From assembly GCA_038209155.1 (NCBI GenBank), contig JBBQYA010000065.1, positions 1 through 17,834 on the forward strand: a stretch of DNA of 17,834 bases, written 5' to 3'. Source of the stretch: JBBQYA01 sp038209155 (GTDB lineage: Bacteria; Bacteroidota; Bacteroidia; Sphingobacteriales; Sphingobacteriaceae). The position numbers and the translations under genes were made by a program. Below, piece after piece: positions 14,809 to 17,834 of this stretch (positions are counted from its first letter, which is position 1; each line of letters begins with the position of its first letter). The notes beneath the pieces are model-generated. The model saw only the letters and a list, made by a program, of their open reading frames with translations, did no database searches and was not told where the DNA came from.

Positions 14809-14816
14809 CAAAGATA
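14809..14816 (-). promoter_or_regulatory. Candidate -7 box for the lemA operon
   Basis: The - strand reads TATCTTTG, matching TAnnTTTG, with exactly 23 nt to the lemA ATG. The -33 region lacks a clear TTG. The intergenic gap to the divergent FAD gene is only 89 bp. The facing strand has TTATTTTG at 14845-14852, a 7/8 match 22 nt before that gene's ATG. Confidence 0.6.
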
Positions 14817-14874
14817 ATAATTCTCCCTTCTTATAAAATAACTGTTATTTTGTTCCTGAACCCTTTTTCAAATC

Positions 14875-16437
14875 ATGATAAGAGAAATAGAAATAGCATT
14901 ATTACCAATCCAACTTTCGGATAGCGAAGCATATATTGATGCTATTAATCAAAAATTAAATTTATTTAAAGGTACTGAATACACTTATGAAATTATCTCC
15001 AGATCAATAGATGCAAGAGGAAAACAAGCAGTTTATCGGTTAAAAATCAATGTTTACATTGGTGAAAACATTCCAGAAAAACTTGTTTATCAATCTATTT
15101 CTTTAATAAATAAAAACTCTGAAACTGTTCATATCATTGGCGCTGGTCCAGCAGGTTATTTTGCAGCTCTTAAAGCTATTGAACTCGGTTTAAGACCCAT
15201 ACTTTTTGAACAAGGCAAAATGGTAAAAGATCGCCGAAGAGATCTGGCTAAGCTAAATAAAGAAGGAATAATCAACCCAAAATCCAATTATTGCCATGGA
15301 GAGGGAGGAGCAGGAACCTATTCAGACGGAAAATTGTATACTCGATCTAATAAAAAGGAGGTAGTAAATGATATTCTAAATCGTTTAGTTTTTTTTGGTG
15401 CAAATGAAGATATTTTAATTAATGCTCGACCACATATTGGAACAAATAAACTTCCAGGAATAATAGAAAAAATTAGAAATTTTATTTTAGAAAATGGAGG
15501 AGAAATTCATTTTAATTCAGAATTAACGGATTTAATAATTCATAATCAGTTGATTGAAAAAATAGTTATAAACGGTAATGAAGAGTTGGCTTTAAAGAAT
15601 TTGATTTTATCAACAGGACATTCTTCGCATGGAATTTATCATTTATTAAATAACAAGAAAATAGAAATTTTTGCAAAACCATTTGCTTTAGGAGTTCGAG
15701 TAGAGCATCCACAAGAGTTAATAAATGAGGCTCAATACAAAAGCTCAGCAAAAAATCCAGAGCTTCCGCCTGCTTATTATAGTCTTGTTGAGCAAATAGA
15801 TGGACGTGGAGTTTTTTCTTTTTGTATGTGTCCTGGGGGTATAATTGCTCCTTGTTCCACCAATGATAATGAAATTGTGGTGAATGGCTGGTCACCATCT
15901 AAAAGGAATAATCCTTTTGCAAATTCAGGAATTGTTGTGGAAGTTAATGAATCTGATTATGATTCAGAACAGAAAAAAAACCCATTAGCAGCATTGTTAT
16001 TTCAATCTCAAGTCGAAAAAAGAGCATTTGAATTTGGTGGTGGTAAAATGGTAGCTCCAGCTCAACGATTAATAGATTTTGCAAATAATAAATTATCAGA
16101 TCATCTTTCTAAAACTTCTTACATACCAGGAGTTAAATCAGTTCAATTAGAAAACATATTACCATCTCAAATTTATTCTAGACTACAAAAAGCTTTTCCA
16201 ATTTTCGGTAAGAAATTAAAAGGTTTCTATACCGAACAAGCTATGGTAATAGGAGTAGAATCAAGGACCTCCTCTCCAATAAGAATTCCAAGAAGTAATT
16301 TAACCTTACAACATTCGCAAATAAAAAATCTATTTCCTTGCGGAGAAGGTGCTGGCTATGCTGGTGGAATAGTTTCTGCTGCTATTGATGGAATAAGATG
16401 TTCTGAAGCTGTCTTTTCTTTATCAAGTAATAAATGA
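14875..16437 (+). CDS. FAD-dependent dehydrogenase of the COG2509 type
   Basis: This 520-residue flavoprotein resembles the broadly conserved, uncharacterised FAD-dependent dehydrogenase family COG2509; its physiological substrate is unknown. Residues 1-80 form a family-typical N-terminal domain (EISRSIDARGK...VYRLKINVYI). The dinucleotide-binding fold follows with GAGPAGYFAAL (89-99). Diagnostic segments are YCHGEGGAGTYSDGKLYTR, ILSTGHSSHGIYHLL, FALGVRVEHPQELINEAQY, SFCMCPGGIIAPCSTNDNEIVVNGWS and the C-terminal FAD-binding FPCGEGAGYAGGIVSAAIDGI. Length is normal and no damage is seen. It is divergent from the lemA operon and followed after 1 bp by the remains of a DinB-like gene, which may once have been co-transcribed. 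A cytoplasmic location is expected, as no signal is present. Confidence 0.9.
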   Translation: MIREIEIALLPIQLSDSEAYIDAINQKLNLFKGTEYTYEIISRSIDARGKQAVYRLKINVYIGENIPEKLVYQSISLINKNSETVHIIGAGPAGYFAALKAIELGLRPILFEQGKMVKDRRRDLAKLNKEGIINPKSNYCHGEGGAGTYSDGKLYTRSNKKEVVNDILNRLVFFGANEDILINARPHIGTNKLPGIIEKIRNFILENGGEIHFNSELTDLIIHNQLIEKIVINGNEELALKNLILSTGHSSHGIYHLLNNKKIEIFAKPFALGVRVEHPQELINEAQYKSSAKNPELPPAYYSLVEQIDGRGVFSFCMCPGGIIAPCSTNDNEIVVNGWSPSKRNNPFANSGIVVEVNESDYDSEQKKNPLAALLFQSQVEKRAFEFGGGKMVAPAQRLIDFANNKLSDHLSKTSYIPGVKSVQLENILPSQIYSRLQKAFPIFGKKLKGFYTEQAMVIGVESRTSSPIRIPRSNLTLQHSQIKNLFPCGEGAGYAGGIVSAAIDGIRCSEAVFSLSSNK

Positions 16438-16438
16438 T

Positions 16439-16863
16439 ATGTTAAATTTTTTAGAAGAAGACCTTGAATCTTCATTTAATCATGATCCTTGGCATGAAAA
16501 TTCTGTAATGGAAATTATTAAAAATTTGTTTTTCAAAAGGCTGTGGTTAGAATTAGGAATGTCCATAATATTGCAGAATTAACGACCCATTTAATGAGTT
16601 GGTCTCTAGAAATAACCTCTAGACTTAAAGGTAATCCTCTATCAAATCCAGAAAAAGGCGATTGGGACATTATTATTCTTTAGATTTTGTTCAATTAATG
16701 ACTTGATATGGGAATTAATGAAAACCAATCAAATAAACTTAATGGACAATGTGATGTTAAATGATTAATCAGAAAAGGTCACGAATAAATCTTTGGGCTT
16801 TAGCAAAAATAATCAGCAAATGATAAAGGCATTATTAAGTATTATGTCTATCACGCTGTTTAA
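16439..16863 (+). pseudogene. Decayed DinB-family gene with several frameshifts and stops
   Basis: Four pieces in alternating frames line up, in order, with a DinB-like four-helix protein (metal-dependent hydrolase fold). Piece A (16439-about 16540) reads HDPWHENSVMEIIKNL, like the N-terminal PWHG.S..EI motif. Piece B (16543-16680, other frame) reads VVRIRNVHNIAELTTHLMSWSLEI followed by RLKGNPLSNPEKGDWD, like the conserved HSI.EL..H...W segment; it ends at TAG 16681. Piece C (about 16691-16765, frame of A) reads INDLIWELMKTNQINLMD. Piece D (about 16831-16860, frame of B) reads GIIKYYVYHA, like the final metal-site motif GIIQH..YHAGQI, then stops. The number of lesions makes sequencing error unlikely. 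It begins 1 bp after the FAD gene. The intact family's role in thiol or stress chemistry is only general knowledge. Confidence 0.75.
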
Positions 16864-16897
16864 ATAAGTTTAATTATCAAAATAATTTATAAATAAA

Positions 16898-17266
16898 ATG
16901 AATTCATCAAAAACAACAATGGTGTTAGGAGCTAGCACTAATCCTGAAAGATATTCTTACAAAGCCATTACTAGTTTAAAACGACATAATCATCAAGTTC
17001 TGGCTATTGGAATGAAGTCTGGTAAAGTAGAAGGGGTAGAAATTTTACATACAATTCCCTCAAATGAAAAAATACATACAGTATCTTTATATTTAGGTTC
17101 AACAAACCAAGCACCTTATTTTAATGATATTATTCAATTAAAACCAGAAAGAGTAATATTTAATCCAGGAACAGAAAACGAAGAATTTCAAGAATTACTA
17201 ACTCAAAATAACATCAATTTTGAAGAATCTTGCACACTAGTTTTGCTTTCAACAGGCCAATATTAA
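16898..17266 (+). CDS. CoA-binding domain protein (CoA_binding_2 type)
   Basis: This 122-residue protein is a single Rossmann-like CoA-binding domain, a conserved family without a firm biochemical role in bacteria. Matching segments are TMVLGASTNPERYSYKAITSLKRHNHQVLAIG near the N-terminus, IHTVSLYLGSTNQAPYFNDIIQLKPERVIFNPGTENEEFQELL in the middle, and the family-typical end CTLVLLSTGQY. It is complete, with no fusion. It stands alone between the decayed DinB-like gene and the rRNA promoters. A 7/8 match to the -7 box (TAAGTTTA, 16865-16872) lies 25 nt before the ATG, weak evidence for its own promoter. Confidence 0.9.
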   Translation: MNSSKTTMVLGASTNPERYSYKAITSLKRHNHQVLAIGMKSGKVEGVEILHTIPSNEKIHTVSLYLGSTNQAPYFNDIIQLKPERVIFNPGTENEEFQELLTQNNINFEESCTLVLLSTGQY

Positions 17267-17273
17267 CGCTATT

Positions 17274-17288
17274 GTAAAATTATTTTAC
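17274..17288. repeat. Short AT-rich inverted repeat after the CoA-binding gene
   Basis: GTAAAA-TTA-TTTTAC forms a 6-bp stem 7 nt after the stop codon. There is no adjacent T-tract, so it is at best a weak terminator; a T-run appears only about 30 nt later (17319-17326). Confidence 0.35.
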
Positions 17289-17323
17289 TGAATACCTGTT
17301 AGTTAATGTAATTTCTCATTTTT

Positions 17324-17356
17324 TTTGATTAAAAAGCAATACATCTGCTACCTTTG
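17324..17356 (+). promoter_or_regulatory. Upstream rRNA operon promoter (P1)
   Basis: TTTG (17324-17327) and TACCTTTG (17349-17356), separated by 21 nt, match both halves of the Bacteroidota promoter (-33 TTTG, -7 TAnnTTTG). The start site should be near 17360, within CACTCCC. The box and following bases are nearly repeated at the second promoter. Confidence 0.8.
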
Positions 17357-17474
17357 CACTCCCAAACGAGGGGAAAAGGGTTATTGGGAAGAGGAAAAGA
17401 GGAGTGGAAATAAGGAGGGAAAGAGAAAAAGAGTTGACAGGAAAAGTTGATAAAAAAAAAGTTAAAAATAAACC

Positions 17475-17504
17475 TTGCAGAAATAAAAAAGGTTTCTACC
17501 TTTG
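17475..17504 (+). promoter_or_regulatory. Downstream rRNA operon promoter (P2)
   Basis: TTG (17475-17477) and TACCTTTG (17497-17504), 19 nt apart, form a second complete Bacteroidota promoter. The stretch CTACCTTTGCAGTCCGC here resembles CTACCTTTGCACTCCC at the upstream promoter, so the pair is a tandem arrangement 148 bp apart. Confidence 0.85.
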
Positions 17505-17834
17505 CAGTCCGCAAGAAAAAAAGGGTTTTTGAAAAAGGGGTTGAAAGTAGAGTAAAGTAAAAAGAGATCTTAGGTTGAACGCAGCCGAGAGAAAAAGAGA
17601 GATTGCTAGCAAGGTTGACCCGAGTAGCAAAATCAAGCAAAAGAAAAAGATACGATGAGCTAACGCAAAAGCGGTAGCAAGTAGAGACGGGACAACCGGA
17701 TCGAGAGATAGGATCAGAACCTAACGTATGACTACTAAAAGAGAAAGCTTTGTAAGAAGCAATAACTTTTACCACGTTCTTTGAAAAGATGTAAACAAAA
17801 AGCGCAGCGAACCTGAATTCCTTACGAGGAAAAC
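17505..17834 (+). other. Leader of a ribosomal RNA operon (16S gene just outside the window)
   Basis: Downstream of the second promoter lies a purine-rich, less AT-rich region with no credible gene. Near its end, GTTCTTTGAAAAG (17776-17788) resembles the boxA-like antitermination/leader element seen before 16S genes in this phylum. The final bases (AGCGCAGCGAACCTGAATTCC, then TTACGAGGAAAAC) look like the sequence just before a 16S start. The mature 16S start (AGAGTTTGATC) is not reached. The identification rests on the two strong promoters, the boxA-like element and the base composition. An alternative is a stable RNA or tRNA operon. Confidence 0.75.

Noticed and set aside
15566..15898. 110-residue open frame on the - strand inside the FAD dehydrogenase gene
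   Set aside because: It is antisense to a strongly conserved flavoprotein, with a random-looking composition.
17329..17775. 148-residue open frame on the - strand
   Set aside because: It covers the two rRNA promoters and the rRNA leader, and its protein is a Phe/Ser-rich low-complexity product of the purine-biased + strand.

Overview
The window is AT-rich bacterial DNA from a member of the Bacteroidota. The evidence is the Bacteroidota-type -7 box (TAnnTTTG) before several genes, near absence of Shine-Dalgarno sequences, and families typical of that phylum: a stand-alone methylmalonyl-CoA mutase large chain, a LemA/TPM/TPM cluster, a split 5'-nucleotidase and a secreted NTF2-like protein. 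The exact family is not certain; a Chitinophagia-like or Sphingobacteriia-like lineage would fit. No mobile element, CRISPR array or tRNA was recognised.

Region 1 (1-4867, all + strand) is a nucleotide-sugar cassette of an exopolysaccharide or O-antigen locus that continues to the left of the window. It holds the 3' part of UDP-glucose 6-dehydrogenase, then UDP-glucuronate decarboxylase, UDP-glucose 4-epimerase, dTDP-glucose 4,6-dehydratase and a PHP-type tyrosine phosphatase (YwqE/CpsB type). Together they turn UDP-glucose into UDP-glucuronate, UDP-xylose and UDP-galactose, and supply the dTDP-4-keto-6-deoxyhexose precursor of rhamnose-type sugars. The phosphatase is expected to control the tyrosine kinase of the export machine.

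Region 2 (about 5008-6698, - strand) holds a MacB/FtsX-type ABC permease preceded by an A-type iron-sulfur carrier with its own strong terminator. Region 3 (6775-8857, + strand) is a two-gene operon: a small membrane-anchored protein of unknown function and the catalytic chain of methylmalonyl-CoA mutase, without its B12 domain.

Region 4 (8926-10600, + strand) encodes a 5'-nucleotidase split into two exported proteins in reversed order. A 416-bp AT-rich gap follows, then dnaA with a clear intrinsic terminator. Just downstream lies a secreted NTF2-like gene interrupted by an in-frame stop.

Region 5 (13012-14785, - strand) is a tightly overlapping lemA-TPM-TPM operon. Region 6 (14875-17266, + strand) has a COG2509-type FAD-dependent dehydrogenase, a decayed DinB-like gene and a CoA-binding protein. 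The last 500 bp hold two tandem promoters and the leader of a ribosomal RNA operon, whose 16S gene begins just outside the window.

No clearly new defence or metabolic system was found. The most useful unexpected signals are a recurring promoter layout (TAnnTTTG, exactly 23 nt, ATG), two terminators whose T-tract runs into a -7 box, two pseudogenes, and the purine-rich DNA between the tandem rRNA promoters.
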